Of a DNA stretch of 64,000 bases, positions 9,879 to 22,695 are shown one piece after another; within the stretch, counting starts at the first letter, position 1; every line of letters starts with the position of its first letter. The notes below the pieces were generated by a model. That model did no database searches. It had not been told where the DNA came from and was given only the letters and a program-made list of their open reading frames with translations. The stretch lies in assembly GCA_963573305.1 (NCBI GenBank), contig OY754329.1:66461084-66525083 (forward strand). The letters run 5' to 3'. Source of the stretch: Pyrrhosoma nymphula (Eukaryota; Arthropoda; Insecta; Odonata; Coenagrionidae). Both the position numbers and the translations under genes were made by a program.

Positions 9879-12540
9879 TTTTTAACGGTGAATATCACAT
9901 TATTTTGTTAAAGGATGCAGTTGACAGATTTTTGTTTCCTTGTAAAAAGAAACGTAGCCGAAGAGATCGTTAACTTATTTTTAAATCTGACAGATTCTTC
10001 ATGTATTCACATTTTGAAACACAATTCTCAAATAATGAATGGAATTATAATGATTGATATTCTTTCTAGGACATGGTTGACTCCCATCCAAGTATTCATT
10101 AATAAGAATCCTTGCCACATGTACAGTGGTGAAATTTGGCAGAAGTAAGCTTGGATTTTTTGATCGCTTCAAAATTTAATGGGAGCATAATATTCAGGAT
10201 TTTGAAATCAGCGCAAATTTGAAGTCATTAGCAAACTTCAGTGCACACGCGATAGAAAACAGTATAGGTAGGGGAATCTTTATGTTACCGGCCGCAAGGT
10301 AACATTCTTAAGGTGCAAAATAGTGGCATAGAATATGTTATACATCGTTTACAAAATCGTTCTATGTACTAGCTAAAAAAGAAAGCTTTTTCCAAACAGT
10401 AATTAATAACTTATAATAATACATGTCTGACGCCTAAGCTGTAAAAGTATAATTAACATTTATCAGAATGCGGATATCGCATTTATTTTGCCCACAAGCT
10501 CACTCCTGTGCATATCAACGCTGTTATCGTTTTGTTTTTAAGTTCACTGCCAAGTGTGCAGGGTCAGAAAAGAATGAAGAGCAACTGCGCTCTTATGTCG
10601 AGAAGTGAGCAGCTCACTAAAGCGAGTGAAGAGCATCCAATGTTATTCCACACCAAGAATCTCATTCTGAGATAAGACCACCGCTCTATCAATGCTTACT
10701 TAGAGTGGGAATGAACCTTGGGCGTAAAATATTAGTTTCTTTGACCCGCAAACACGTGACTGAAGAAATTGGAATCCCGGAACATCCAGTTATACATAAA
10801 AAGTATGAATAACGATTCACTTCATGGCATTTTTCACACAGTTTCTCAAGTTAACTTAATATACTTATGAATATTCAATCTCCAGTATAGAAAATTATGA
10901 CCACAGTAATCGTTTCAAATCATATCATCAATGGAGAGTTGCTGCAAATAAATCCTAAGATTGATTTTCAGCAGCACTCCTCTACACTCAAACTACTACT
11001 CTACTTCACCTTAATTCTTTACTTAACCTTCTCTCATGATTTGTTTAATATAATCCTACCCTGGACTTACTTTAATAAATCTTCATCATACGAGCCTCGT
11101 ATATGTATCCAACAAGCTTCTTTCTTATACTTCGCAAAATTTTCATTAAACTTAATTTATCGGCAACTCTTCGTAAGGCTTCTTTTTTATGGATTATTTT
11201 GGTTTATTTTAATTAATTTTTATTCAATAAAATCACGTTCTTAACGCTACCAACCTTCTTTGTTCTCTTGCAGTTATCAAAGGAAAATAAACAAAGCGAG
11301 GTAGGAGAATAAGGGCGAAAGGAAAGTGGTAGATAGATAATAAATTGAAAGAGAAATAAGTCAATTAATTACTAGAGTGAAGTACATATGAGGGCACAGA
11401 TAAACTAGAAATATCATACAGCTTAAACAAACGGTTGGAGCAAAAATTGGTACACATTTAGATCTGCCTAAAACGTATGCAACACACTTGCCATGTCATT
11501 TCCATCCACGTTCTGCCTGTTACACTACCACGGGCATTCAAAGAAATTGACAAAAAAATAATGTAGCGTCGAGTACAGTACTCAGATGTCAATGTTTGCA
11601 TGCTAATTAAAGGGGATAGTTTGATTGAAATGAACATCATAAGCCCCTGATTAAGTTTTATGAAAAGCTTTCAAATTTCAAATAAACATTATCAGTACGA
11701 AATCTGCAGCATTTAGTATCCTATTTCACCGCCGTCAATAATTGCGTGGTGTGGATTAAAAATTAAATAAATTTAGGAATAATTTCTGGACTTGAGGGCG
11801 AAAGTCTTTTTATTATTGAGGCTGAGCTACATTTTTAAAAGGGGCCTCACCCTTCATCGATTTTCAGCCATTAAAAATTAAAACTTCCAGTACGTTTGCC
11901 CACCTCCACTCTTCGCCACCTTTGGGAGTAACTCTGCCTCTTTCCATTCAGAGTGGGAGAGCTCCAAGTCTCTTTCACTCACTGGCTACATCAAACGGAC
12001 GTGATTAGTCACACTGCTCTCCCCTCACGAAAGGGGGTCACTGAAGGAATGCCCGAATCCTTTGATATATGGCTGCGAGCGACCAAAAAGTAACTGTCGT
12101 TTGCATAAAAACAATGGTATATGTGTTTTAAAAATTAAAATCCTCAAGAAAAAAGAACAATAAAATAGATGCGCAGTAATATTAAAGAAGATAAAATTGA
12201 CTAAACTGTCCGGCTAATATAAAAACAAATGCAGATGATTTTGAAACTCTTTACCTATAAGTCATCCACAAAGTGCTATAATACACCGACATATTAATAA
12301 AATATGCAAGGGGATTGGGATGAAATTAAATGCCTAAAATTCTTAGCAGTGATTGTTTCTTGCTTGAATCACACTAATTTATAAAGATAATCATACACTG
12401 AGTCCTCTGGACGAGTCTACCGAGTGAAGAGCTGAATGCTAAATCTCAAGCCACACTCCTACATCTCACCTCTTTTCAACCATTATAGTGGTTATTATTA
12501 AATGATAATTACTATTAAGCGAATAGTTTAAGGCTTGACT
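9879..12540. other. Noncoding stretch, nothing recognised
   Basis: AT-rich DNA. A 115-codon hydrophobic frame (10897-11244) starts with ATG but has no recognisable domain and looks accidental. A slightly GC-richer patch at 11880-12060 holds no identified element. Confidence 0.5.
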
Positions 12541-12673
12541 TTGTGGAACTCTTTTATAATTACAGAAAAAAGAAAGTTTCAAATCGTATTTACCTTGCCT
12601 TGCCTTAAAATTACCTTGAAAATGACGGTTACCCGTTGAAACCTGGGTCGGTAGTATCAATAAAACAGTGTGG
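12541..12673. mobile_element. Miniature TIR element, family M1 (one good arm)
   Basis: The right end GAAACCTGGGTCGGTA followed by a CAGTGTGG outer block matches the right end of the copy at 63548-63668 (GAAACCTGGGTC, then AGTGTGG). The left arm is recognisable only as scattered matches from about 12541. Confidence 0.4.
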
Positions 12674-13589
12674 ATAAATATATTTTGAAACTTTCTTCTT
12701 TATGTAACAATTACTATTACTATATTGCATTGACCAGAGATGGTACTTTGGTTCTAACATTCACTCCATTACCAAACCATTCCATTGAGAATTTTGATTA
12801 GTACCTTAACTCTGGAGTGGATCTAGCAATACTGGGTGTAGAGTTTTATAATATATGCATCAAAATTGAAATATCATGATAAAGTTCTATGGAGTAGGAA
12901 TCATGAGTACCTACAAGATCTGTAAATTTTCATTTAATAGTAATCAAATGTTCAGAGGAACCGGACTCCGTCATTGAAAATCCTTGACTTTATTTCAGAA
13001 TACCAAAATATGTAAAAATGTGCCAATGTCTGGGTAATGGGTTATTAGTAAAATTTTCCATAACCGAGTGTGTACCCTTCTGGAGATATGTAACAGTGAT
13101 TAAAAAAAGTTGAGAGAGGAGCCATCTTTCTTTCTCGTATCCTCCAACAAAACTATGTATTTCACATCATTAGTATGTGCCTTCTTCAGAATTAATCCGC
13201 ACATAAATTTAGCAAAATTAGTTGAATTTAAAATTGAAATAAAAAAATTTAGCTTTACAGGAGACCTTTTTCAGGCAATCAACTAAATTTTTGGGCGTAG
13301 GCATTCGTTTCAGATGATGACAGTATTTTTCGTGACTCCTAAACTCACGATTATCACAATGTTTTTAGAATAAGCCTTTGATGAAAACACAAAAATGTTA
13401 CATATTTCAAAAATGGGCCCAGAAAGATGAGTATATTCAGTTCAAGTCGAAATTTAAAAAAATTATCACTATGGAGCATTTTGTTTTTTGCCGGCGAGAA
13501 AAAACTGATTCTGTTAAAAAAACGTTTTATAGAAAAAACTCTTAAGAGATCTATCAAACTCGTCACACCCATCTCGACCTGCATTCCGA
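12674..13589. other. Noncoding stretch
   Basis: AT-rich DNA with no recognised element. Confidence 0.5.
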
Positions 13590-13699
13590 AATAAAATCTC
13601 GACAGGCTGTGGTTCGCTAATCTTACGGCCGCGTCACGTACCCGTGGGCTAAATTCACTTGATGGGAAGTCCTTTTTCGGGGAGAGAGGCGTTAAGTTC

Positions 13700-14018
13700 A
13701 GTTCGGCGCGAACGCGAAGTGAGAAAGATATTAAAAATGCACACCGACGATAAACAGAGTGTCGGAAACGGGATGGGAACTCGGAAAGCGAGCGCATGTG
13801 AAGTGTTGGAATATATTTCCCCCGAACGATGAGGATTGGCTGAGGGTTACTACTGGAGGATGAGAGCACGCCCTGCTGCGGCCGTTTTGTGGGCAATCCA
13901 GATAAATTAGAGCAGCCTGTGACGGACGAAAGGCAAAGGGACGTACGAAAGGGTGGTGGAGCAATCTTCTGTCCACTACCAATTCACTGCCTCGCGGATT
14001 CTAGGTTCTCACAGAGAG
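13700..14018 (+). other. Candidate noncoding first exon in a CpG-rich island
   Basis: The CpG-rich island spans about 13590-14150. It holds a consensus insect-type initiator, TCAGTTC, with A at 13700. A DPE-like AGATA lies one base closer than the canonical +28 position. An inverted CCAAT (ATTGG) lies near 13833. The island is followed by a strong 5' splice-site match, GAGAGGTAAGAG, with GT at 14019-14020. A short upstream frame starts at ATG 13737. No frame from an ATG crosses the donor, so coding would begin in a later exon. Speculative. Confidence 0.3.
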
Positions 14019-14299
14019 GTAAGAGTTTTCGTCAACCGACCTCTCTCTGTAGAGCTTGCGTCCGGAAGAACTGAAACGAGATTAGGTCATAGAGGCAAAA
14101 GTTGTTGGGATGCATCTTTGGTCAGTGTCCTCCCGTCATATGACCTCCGCGCATCCGGGAAAATTATTTTCAAAGTCCGCCCCAATACTATACTTATTTC
14201 ACTTTCCCCGTACATCTTCACCCGTATCGTACATCGTATAATCCAACGTCGTTAGCCGACCTTCAAATAATTTCAGCGGTTATGTTTAGAGCCTTTGCT

Positions 14300-14480
14300 T
14301 CCGTTTATTGCAACCCTGTTTCCATGCCTCCCTGTTTTTAAAGTCATCTTAACCCTTAGTCTCTCACTTCCACTTCCCTATTCACCCCCTCTTTCCAAAT
14401 AGTTCTTGGCCAGCCCCTATTTCTGCCTTTCATAAGTCTGTTCTCTAGCATTCTCATCACAGGCATCCATCTGGATCTCG
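14300..14480 (-). pseudogene. LINE C-terminal fragment (degenerate)
   Basis: Read on the minus strand, the translation gives MRMLENRLMKG, then RGWPRTIWKEGV, resembling the GRGRPRxxW tail that ends many arthropod LINE ORF2 proteins. It is broken by stops and frameshifts downstream. Identification rests on this short motif only. Confidence 0.35.
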
Positions 14481-14811
14481 TTCACCTGACCGTGCTCTAT
14501 ATGGTTTTCTCCTCTTCTTTTCTCATGTACTTCGTTTCCCTTCTTCGTTTCTCATTCTAACTGTTCCTTTAACCTTCGGCATCTGTATCCAGAACCAATT
14601 TGCGAAAGCCTCATTTTTAGTACGTGAAATTAAGTGCTGATGAATGATACAATGCATTTTCTGCGTTGGTTTTCCAACACATTAGTCCAAAATGATCAGT
14701 TTTTCTCACTCGCAGACAAGACCAAAGACCCAAGAGCCAAACAGTTGAAAATCATGAATATTCATCATGCCTAATTTAAAGGATACCGGGACTGGCCACG
14801 GTATTACCTTT

Positions 14812-14915
14812 ACGGAGTCACCCGCAAGTGCAAAGTTCTACTGAGGAAAAATATTTCACCAAGACCAGGAATCGAACCCGAATCCCTCAATATTGCACCA
14901 AGTGCTTCGGCGTCG
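14812..14915 (-). repeat. SINE-B copy
   Basis: The minus strand has a perfect B box GGTTCGATTCC (14868-14878), then CTGGTCTTGGTG and a body ending GGGTGACTCC. The body and end match the copy at 23170-23295 (TTTCCTCAATG, GTGGGTGACTCC). Confidence 0.7.
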
Positions 14916-15274
14916 TTCTCTCCTTAGGAGTTTTGAAGTCTTTAATGGAAAAAGTTGTTCAGAACTGCTGGACATATGATGTCACGGGAGCAGCCCAAAG
15001 CTAAAGCTCTTGATTGGGAAAATAGGGAAAAAGCAACCAAAACATACCTATCTAGTAGGTACTCGGAAAAGATTGTGAGGAAACATAACCCTACGGGAAA
15101 AAATTTATTGCGAAGCAATTAAGCGAGTTTCAGCCATCAATTATAATGTTTTATATAATACTACAATGTTTTAATCTCAAATATCCACCAAATTGCCTCG
15201 GTGGTTGGCATCGGTTGAAGACCAACGTTGCCCGTACTTTTATAATCTAGAATTTAACCCAAAGGGCCATGAAG
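14916..15274. other. Noncoding stretch
   Basis: Nothing recognised apart from flanking repeats. Confidence 0.5.
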
Positions 15275-15791
15275 TATTACGTAAGACATTTTGGGGAGAG
15301 AAAGGGGTTGGAATTATCTTACGTTGTCTTACGAAGGAGGATGAGGGGGTCCAAGACAGTCTTACGTAATAGTCGCTTCTGAATTAATACTTCTATCACT
15401 TTTTAACATTATTTTCGGAAGAAAAAATCGTACTTTTTAGGATCGCAGCGGTGATCTTAAGGTAAGGCGGAATGTATGCCTGGAGGCCAGAATGTATGCT
15501 AACCTATATAAAACATACAAACAATTCGTTGCGTTCATTAGTTTGGAGATGTCGCATTTTCAGATGGTCATATTTTTTGCAAGTTGTGCGTAAAGCGAAT
15601 CGCGAAACATCAAAAAACCGTTATCGATATCCGTGATGAGGTCAGTTTTTGCGCATTTGACATAGAATCCCGCAAAATTTACTATCTCTGTCCATGGTTT
15701 CAAAAATGTATGATAACTTACGTAAGATTGGGAGAGGAGGGTTCATAAAATCTTACGTTGTCTTACATGGGGAGAGGAGGGTTATAAAGTG
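15275..15791. repeat. TTACGTAAG modular repeat element
   Basis: The left module, 15275-15371, is bounded by a perfect 13-bp inverted repeat, TATTACGTAAGAC and GTCTTACGTAATA. The right module, 15713-15791, carries the same order of blocks in direct orientation: ACGTAAGA, GGGGAGAG or GGGAGAGG, TCTTACGTTGTCTTAC, and a purine-rich run. Between them a frame of about 55 codons (about 15546-15745) reads FSDGHIFCKLC, loosely like the start of a hAT-type zinc finger but lacking the His pair. Probably a transposable element end or composite; class unknown. Confidence 0.5.
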
Positions 15792-16689
15792 GTAAAAATC
15801 ATGGATGGATTGTTTCAATTTACTACGGAAAATTCGATTAGGCTGAACTCAACACATACATGGAATATTTTATTTCCTCAAATTCAAAGAAATGTATATT
15901 TCTAAATTGCGGATTTTTACGTACATGTGATAAAACTGGCCGATACAGCAGAAGTGGATTATAATGTCATTCAGCCTCATAGATCCTTCATCATCGACGA
16001 AATGTCACTGGCAACGGTACTCAACACACTGGTTTACGGTCAATGTTTTCACGTAAGAATCTCAAGTATTTGAGAACGGATTATAACTGTGATCTGGAAT
16101 TGCTATTAAATCTCCTTCGGCTTCAAAAAAAGAGATTGGCTATTCCACCGATTTCAGAGTTCATTATGCTTTTGTTTTCGCTCAGTTTAATTTGCTTCGG
16201 GCCTAATCTCTCCCGAGATAAACTTTCATTCATTGAATCTCACTTTTTTAAATCGCTCGCCGTTGTTTTAATCACTTTGGAGCCCTTTTCTCGTCCGAAT
16301 TTTTTATAATCCCCGGGCGGAGGAAAAATCAGGCACGAGTCGTTCAAATGCCAATGCAAAATAAGCCTCGGGTTGCGTAGCGAAAGATAACCGCGGCTGC
16401 TAGTAACATTTTGAGAGATACACATTAATTCAACATAGCTAGAGGTACCTATGGAGATACGCATTCAGCGTAAATCTCCATAAGGCCGGAGGTGGGATGT
16501 TTAAAAAAGCAGTAGGAAAATGGACAAAGTACTGGAGATGAAAGAATGTGGAATGCGGATTATTTCTATCTTTGCCGAGTGTTTGCGAAAGATGAAAGGA
16601 TATACGAAGAGACTATATGGTGTGCAAATACCGGAAGAAAAGTCGGAGGTAGTATGAGAAGCACACAGCTAGCTAGGAATGATTGTTAG
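15792..16689. other. Noncoding stretch
   Basis: No confident element. 16500-16689 may be the degraded upstream part of the LINE fragment that follows. Confidence 0.4.
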
Positions 16690-17180
16690 TCTAGGGAAGC
16701 AAAAATCCCAAAGTACAAAAGTGTCCTCCTTCTCACATTATTACATGGTTGCGGAACCTTGGTTGGTCAGGATAAGCATAAGAGTAGCCTACATGCAGTT
16801 GGAATCGGGTGCTTGAGCGGTTTTTGGGGCAAAAGTGGAACGAATAGGGCAAGGAATTATTGAGATAATGAAGAATGTGGGGTGGTTGCTACAGTAACGG
16901 ATATATGTGAGAAAGCGTAGTTTGTTGCTTCCACCAGGTTCAGAGAAATGGATGAGAATCAATTAAATAATCAATGGAAAATTAAAGGGGAGTAAATGGT
17001 GTGAGAGGAAGAGGCAGACCACCAAATAGTGGAAGTCATGGGTGATTAGTGGAAGAGACTTTTTGGCGGAGAAATCTTAAGAATAGGAGAGCGTGTATAA
17101 AGCGATGCTTGAATGAGGCAGAAGAGGTGGAAGTTTGTACAGATAGGGCAGTATGGAGGAAATTTTAAAACTCAAAGCGT
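16690..17180 (+). pseudogene. LINE-C ORF2 C-terminal fragment
   Basis: Broken frames give, in order, KVLLLTLLHGCGTLV (the PTLLYGSETWV-type block), NAVG-like HAVGIGCL, ARNY near the RNEEIRER position, MDENQLN (RMDENRLT block), and EEEADHQ where GRGRPRKSW is expected, then a GQYGGNF tail. This order is typical of the region after the reverse transcriptase in arthropod LINEs. Multiple stops and frameshifts mark it as dead. Related tails lie at 33880-34190 and 35440-35770. Confidence 0.6.
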
Positions 17181-19377
17181 TTTCTAGGTCTTACGCTGAC
17201 AATTAAGCCCTTTTGACAGTGTTTGCTCTTAAAAATAGAATGGACTGACGGGTATGCATGTATAATAACTGTAAATCTAGGAGTCTTCCACTATGCAAAT
17301 ACTATTCGATAAAGTAACTTACATTTAATGTGGTGAAATGGTTGCCTAGGTAGTAAAGTGGTGAGCAAGGTGCTACAATTGCAAGGACGTTCCCGTGGCT
17401 GAAATGAGTCCGTTCGTCATCCGAAAGACACGAGAAAGGAAAAGGGAAACTAATAAAGGATAAGTGTTACTGAGGAATACATAGGATGAAAAACATGTGA
17501 AAAAATTGTGAGGGACACCAAAGAGTGATAGAAAGAAATGAAATAACATAATAATGCCCATCGTACATTATATGACATTGAGTATAAAACTGCGTTTCAA
17601 TGGAACTTTTTCTGCAGCCCTTAGTTTTTATCAATAACCAGAAGTTGAAAAACTGTCACACTTTGTATGTTATTAACTGCAGCCTCTCGACTCATAATAG
17701 TCACTACTTTGCACACCTTATGTCTCGGGTTTGAATCTAAATAATTCATATCAACTTTCTTAAGCTTAACATGTAAAATTCATTCATATGTCTTGCACTA
17801 TTTATTTCTTTTTCAAAATTAAATAATAAATAATGGCTGTATAAACTCCAGTGAGGTGCCACAAGATTGGAAATTGAATAAAATTTCTTGTTTGTACCAC
17901 CAAATTTTGTTTTTGCTTTTAAATTGCGAGAACTATAGCAAAATAGTTTGATTTTTTTAAAGCTTTGAGTTTAAATAACATCTTAGATCTAGCCGTACCA
18001 TTGCTGAAAAATGCAGGAGGGGAGGAGGCCAAAAGTAATCAGTAGTGATATGCATGTTAGCGCTTGCAGACTCTATTTCCTTTAATAAAGAATATGGGAA
18101 GATTGATTCCACGGAATCGCAGTTCTTTAACTAAATTTGTTTATTATAGTAAAATTAATATTTTTTTTCTTCTATAGCATGAGTAAAGGAGGAGCGATCG
18201 AAGGAAGAGATTTTATGGGGTTGGGCCGATATATGCGGCCCACAACTAAAGGAATAATGTGATTAACAGAAAAAGAGAATAAACAAGAGGAGCTAATCCA
18301 AATAAATCTACGGACTGATGCCCGCTGATGATAATAGGCACAGTAGAATCATTTAATAGAGCTGAGAGCAGTGTGAGATTAAACTAATATTACCATTAAT
18401 CACTCCTCCCTTCACTTCCCACATCATCTGTTGGAAAGAGGAGATAACATTCATGGAAATAAACGTAATGCGGAACAAAATGAAGCGCTAATTATGCAAT
18501 TTCAGGGAAATTGATGGAAAACAATGCATTTAAACAGCGAGGTTGACCATGAAAATCATGATGAATGCCTAAGAAGCTGATATAGTGATTTTTTAACGAC
18601 CCCATAATTGAAAATGTCGGATCATTTTCTGACCGGAAGGTGAGAAACGTGAATGCAACTATATTTTACTTTGATAAAAGATCCACCAATATTTATGTAT
18701 CAGTAATCTATATCTCTTCAACGCTAAGGGAATATCACGAAATTTAACTATCACTTGATACACGTAAACCTTGAAAAAACACAGAGGAACAGTAAGAGGG
18801 ATTGTTATGATATCTCCATTTCCACTTGTACCGATAGAGGCAAGGAATTAGTGTAAACATATTGACATGCCAGTAAGGCATCCTGTTCCCTTCTGGCCAG
18901 GGCCTACTGTCTACTTTGCACAAACCTCCTTGGGGTCCAATTGTTAAGGAGCTCGATCACAATTTCAATATTACTTGATGACATATTGAGCGTGAAAGGG
19001 GATAAAAAAAGAATGCTTAACCTTTAGAACAAAGAATTTTCACAAAATTATTATTTTATGTAAGTTACATTACCGATTTAATTATTATTAATATTTGCAT
19101 GATTTTTTGTTATAATGCAACGAGGAAATTAGTAAGTAATCCTTCTGAGACTTTTTGTATGGAGATGACTCAAACATTGCCCTCTAATACTCCGAATTAT
19201 CATCAATTTCACTCTACTTACAAATTATCGCCAATGAACTATAGTTGTTCTACTAGAATTATTATTAGTACACCATTAAAAGAAACAAATTTTTAAAAAT
19301 AAGTTCTCCGCTTTTATTTTCTCCGTGCTATCGAGCTGTTGCCTAAGGACTGACTATCAATAAACCACACTTTGTAG
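17181..19377. other. Noncoding stretch
   Basis: AT-rich DNA. 17335-17400 has a faint tRNA-like look but lacks a usable B box. Nothing else recognised. Confidence 0.5.
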
Positions 19378-19416
19378 CTAAGGAATTGACTTTAACTATT
19401 GAAGTCAATTCCTTAG
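19378..19416. repeat. Perfect 15-bp inverted repeat
   Basis: CTAAGGAATTGACTT (19378-19392) and its exact complement (19402-19416) are separated by 9 bp. It could form a stable hairpin. No role known. Confidence 0.8.
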
Positions 19417-20721
19417 ACCCTATTTAACAAATCGTTGGCAGATTTATGTTTAAAAAGTTATTTATTACTTTATTCATTGCTTTTTTTTAATTGAATGCCA
19501 ATAACTAGCGCGGCGTAATTTACTATCATCATTCAGACATTTAGTCATGGAATTCGAATCTTACCGTCAATAAATGGCTTTATCGTAGTAAAAAGGCACT
19601 TTAATTGTGGCTGGCATTTCATAGCTCCTGACTTGATTCTCCTGCCGCACCTTAACCGGCGAGTCATCAATTAACTTGTCCCCAAATGATCCGTTTATCT
19701 GGATTTATCATCTGCCTATCCGTAATTTAAAATCACTATAAAGGTCGTAGTTATTCGCCCACCAAGCATTATCCTCTCTATCACCCATCTTGATGTTACT
19801 TTAGGTTTGGATTAAAAATGCCTTTGAGGAATCGAATTCAAATTTTTTTCTCAGATGAACGTTTAATGTTTCACTCTCTGTTTTCGGCTCAAATCGAAAG
19901 TAGATGAATAAGAAATTATGCTAAGAGTATTTTCTTATTTGTGGCACATTGAATTTGCGACAGCACTTTTATTATAACTGACTTATTTTCCACAAATAGT
20001 TTCACCATTTGATTAACTTTTTCGTTAATGAAGTTTCCCTCTAAAATATACAATTACTTGATGGTGGCAGTCTGGTCATCACCGCTTGCTGGAATAGAAA
20101 GTAAAAATATGATGTCTTCATAGCTTTTATGGGAGCTTGAAAATTTAAACAGCCTTCACCGTGAATATGAAGCACCTGTCCACGTTAATGTACACGTAAA
20201 GTGAGATACAATACCGGCGACGTTTTACTTTCGCAATGAACCGAATACTCACGTGTTAAACGCCGCTTCCAAGGAGCGAGCGATGCAGTGGATCAACCGT
20301 CAACCCATTTTCGTCCGGTCTGCGAAGTAAAGGTGGCCGTAATTTAAGCTCTAAAATGGCCCTGCAAAGAGTTAATTATGAACGCAAGGGCCCCTGCCAT
20401 TGAAAGTGACGATAAATCTTTGAATTACACTGGGATGCAATATGATAGAGAAGACGCAACAGTTTACGTTTCTGGTGGAAAAAGAGATGAAAATGTGTTC
20501 TTCGATGAAGGCATAAAACACATTGGGCCAGTATACAAAGAGATTTCTAATAGAGAGGAATAGGTGGCATGGACTGGACGTTTATGAAAGATAAGCCCTT
20601 TAATATGAAGCGCAGCTTCTGCAGCAGTTGATCCTGTACTTTGTCGTTGATGGAAGGGAAGGTGAAAAGACTGAAAGCTGGTGACTAATAATCGAATATT
20701 CCACAGGGGAAAAATAATTTG
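19417..20721. other. Noncoding stretch
   Basis: No gene recognised. A patch near 20295-20320 (TTTTCGTCCGGT) recalls a block of R1 copy c but is too short to call. Confidence 0.4.
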
Positions 20722-20762
20722 CCTTGACAAGAACTCGAGCTCGGATCCCTCGATAAGTTCAA
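20722..20762 (-). repeat. SINE-B head remnant
   Basis: GAACTCGAGCTCGGATCCCTCGAT on the plus strand resembles the head of the SINE-B copy at 14864-14890 (GGAATCGAACCCGAATCCCT). Only the B-box region survives. Confidence 0.35.
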
Positions 20763-20924
20763 AGTTTGGCTTAAGGTGACTGGAGCGGTAATCGTGGGTA
20801 ATTAAGTACACATATTATCAATGTTTTAACTAATCCGAAAAAAAGTCTTGGACCACATTTAAATTAAGTGCATCTGTTTATGCATTGTAAATCACTATAC
20901 AGTCAGTAATGGAAATGATACAAG

Positions 20925-22695
20925 ACTTACGTTTTAAATTTTTCCTTAATGAAAGCATGCCATCCTTAATGAAACCAAGCATAGTACTCGTCTTCAACAA
21001 ATACTTCCCTCTAACTTCGCTATTCCCGACTCACATATCCAACTTCCACCCCTCCTCCCCGTTATTCCTCACTCTCTGCCAAGAGTCTCTGTGCCCCCAG
21101 GAAATCCTCCGCATCCTCAATTCACTATCGCTAAGCAAAGCCACAGGCGTAGACCAAATTGGCTCCCTTTTTCTCAAACGTACTGCTGAGCATCTCCACT
21201 TATGCAAATTATTCAATCGCTTCTTCACTGCTGGCACCTTCCTATCATCTTGGAAAACAGCTAAGGTAAGCCCCATTTTGAAGTCTGGCTCCAAAATAGT
21301 GTTATTAACTGTCGTTCCATCTCTATTGTCCCACTCTTGCACAATTATTTGACCGTATTCTCCATGACCGTCTCTTATTTTTAATGCTTCCCTATATCTC
21401 ACCGTATCAGCATGGCTTTCTTCTTGAGGGCTCTTGTTCAACCAATCTATCGATATTGAACCACCACATCACCTCTGTACTCGAAGCCTCTTCCCAACTT
21501 GATGTGTGTTACATTGGCTTTTCCAAGGCTTTCGACACAGTCAGTCATACACTTTTATTACATGAACTGGAAAATGCTTTCAATGTTCACGGACCTTTCT
21601 TAGACATCCTTTCTCACTTCCTCACTCAACGTTCACTGAGAGTGGCGGTCGACGGTATTTCCTCCCCTATTATTTTTTCGCGATTCTTCGTTTCGCAGAC
21701 GACTGCAAAATTTTCAAATGAACTGACCCCACTGCCGAATCTCAGTCCCTCCAATATGCCCTCCGCTCACTTGAAGACTGGTGCCATATATGGAAACTCA
21801 ACATTAATCCTTTAAATTCATCCTCTATGTTAATTTCATTAAAGTCAAAACCCTTACCCAACCAATATCAACTATATGGCATAATGATTCCTGTCACCAT
21901 CTTGCATAATGACCTCGGCGTTACCTTCGACAGTAAACTTACCTTCAACCCTCATCTCAGAGACACTAAGTCGAAAGCCATGTCTGTTGTGGGAATCCTC
22001 TACATATTCACTGATATACCACACCCCCAAGTACTAAAACGATCTTAACTGACTGCATACTCCCCATTTTATCTTAGTATTGCTCATAAATTTGGTCAAA
22101 TGTTGGTCCCACCAGCTTAAAATTGTTGGAACGTCCCCTTAAATTTGTCCCCTCTATTGTTCGATCCTGTGTTCCCCACCTGCATAGCTCATCTCATAGC
22201 GAAATCATGTAATCTCTTTGAATTTCCCATTTGTAAATCCGCCAAAAAATGCATGACTTAAATATCCTCCGTTATGCCATCGGCAAATTCCGATCCACTG
22301 ATATTCTTCCTTTTTTCTTCCTTCATGTTCCAAGCCGCAAACCCCGAAGCAGTGATCTCCTTCACCTACCTAAATTCCGTATATCAGTCTCCCAGCGTTC
22401 TCTTTTCTACAGACTCCAGAAAATATTCAGCATTTTACCCACCCCTTATTTGACCCCTCCACCTCCCGTCACTCTTTTTCCATTCGAATCAAAAAACTAC
22501 TTGACTCCTAATGTAACCGATTTGTTTTCCTGAGTGTTTTACTGTACTGGCCACCATTTTGTTATTTTTACTTGATTAATTTTTATTCTTGGTGAATAAT
22601 TTATTTACTTGTTATACATACAATATAAAAGGCCATTTGTGGCTGTTTTTCAATATTTTAATACATTAAATTAATATAAATAAATAAATATTTAT
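20925..22695 (+). pseudogene. Non-LTR retrotransposon (Jockey/CR1-like) reverse transcriptase relic
   Basis: A decayed ORF2 with blocks in the correct order: IVLVFNKYF; LSKATGVDQIGSLFLK (KAxGxDxIP block); FLSSWKTAKVSPILK; NCRSIS after a frameshift (NYRPIS block); YQHGFL; YIGFSKAFDTVSH (palm aspartate block); and FADD at 21692-21703, the catalytic YADD box, in another frame. The SGVPQGSVLGP block expected between GISSPII and FADD is missing, so an internal deletion is likely. After FADD come LEDW, LNINP, DLGVTFDSKLTF, then DLNILRYAIGKF and VPSRKPR near the C-terminus. It ends in an AAATAAAT-type tail (about 22670-22695). In-frame stops and frameshifts make it inactive. The endonuclease domain is not seen, so it is 5' truncated. 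Confidence 0.85.

Noticed and set aside
10897..11244. 115-codon hydrophobic frame with ATG
   Set aside because: Biased Leu/Phe/Ile composition follows from T-rich DNA; there is no domain, splice signal or homologue that I recognise.
13354..13896. Longest open frame of the window (minus strand, about 180 codons)
   Set aside because: It has a non-ATG start, runs from a CpG-rich island into AT-rich DNA without a change in reading constraint, and has no recognisable domain.
17335..17400. tRNA-like or SINE head
   Set aside because: An A-box-like stretch is present but no B box follows at the right distance.
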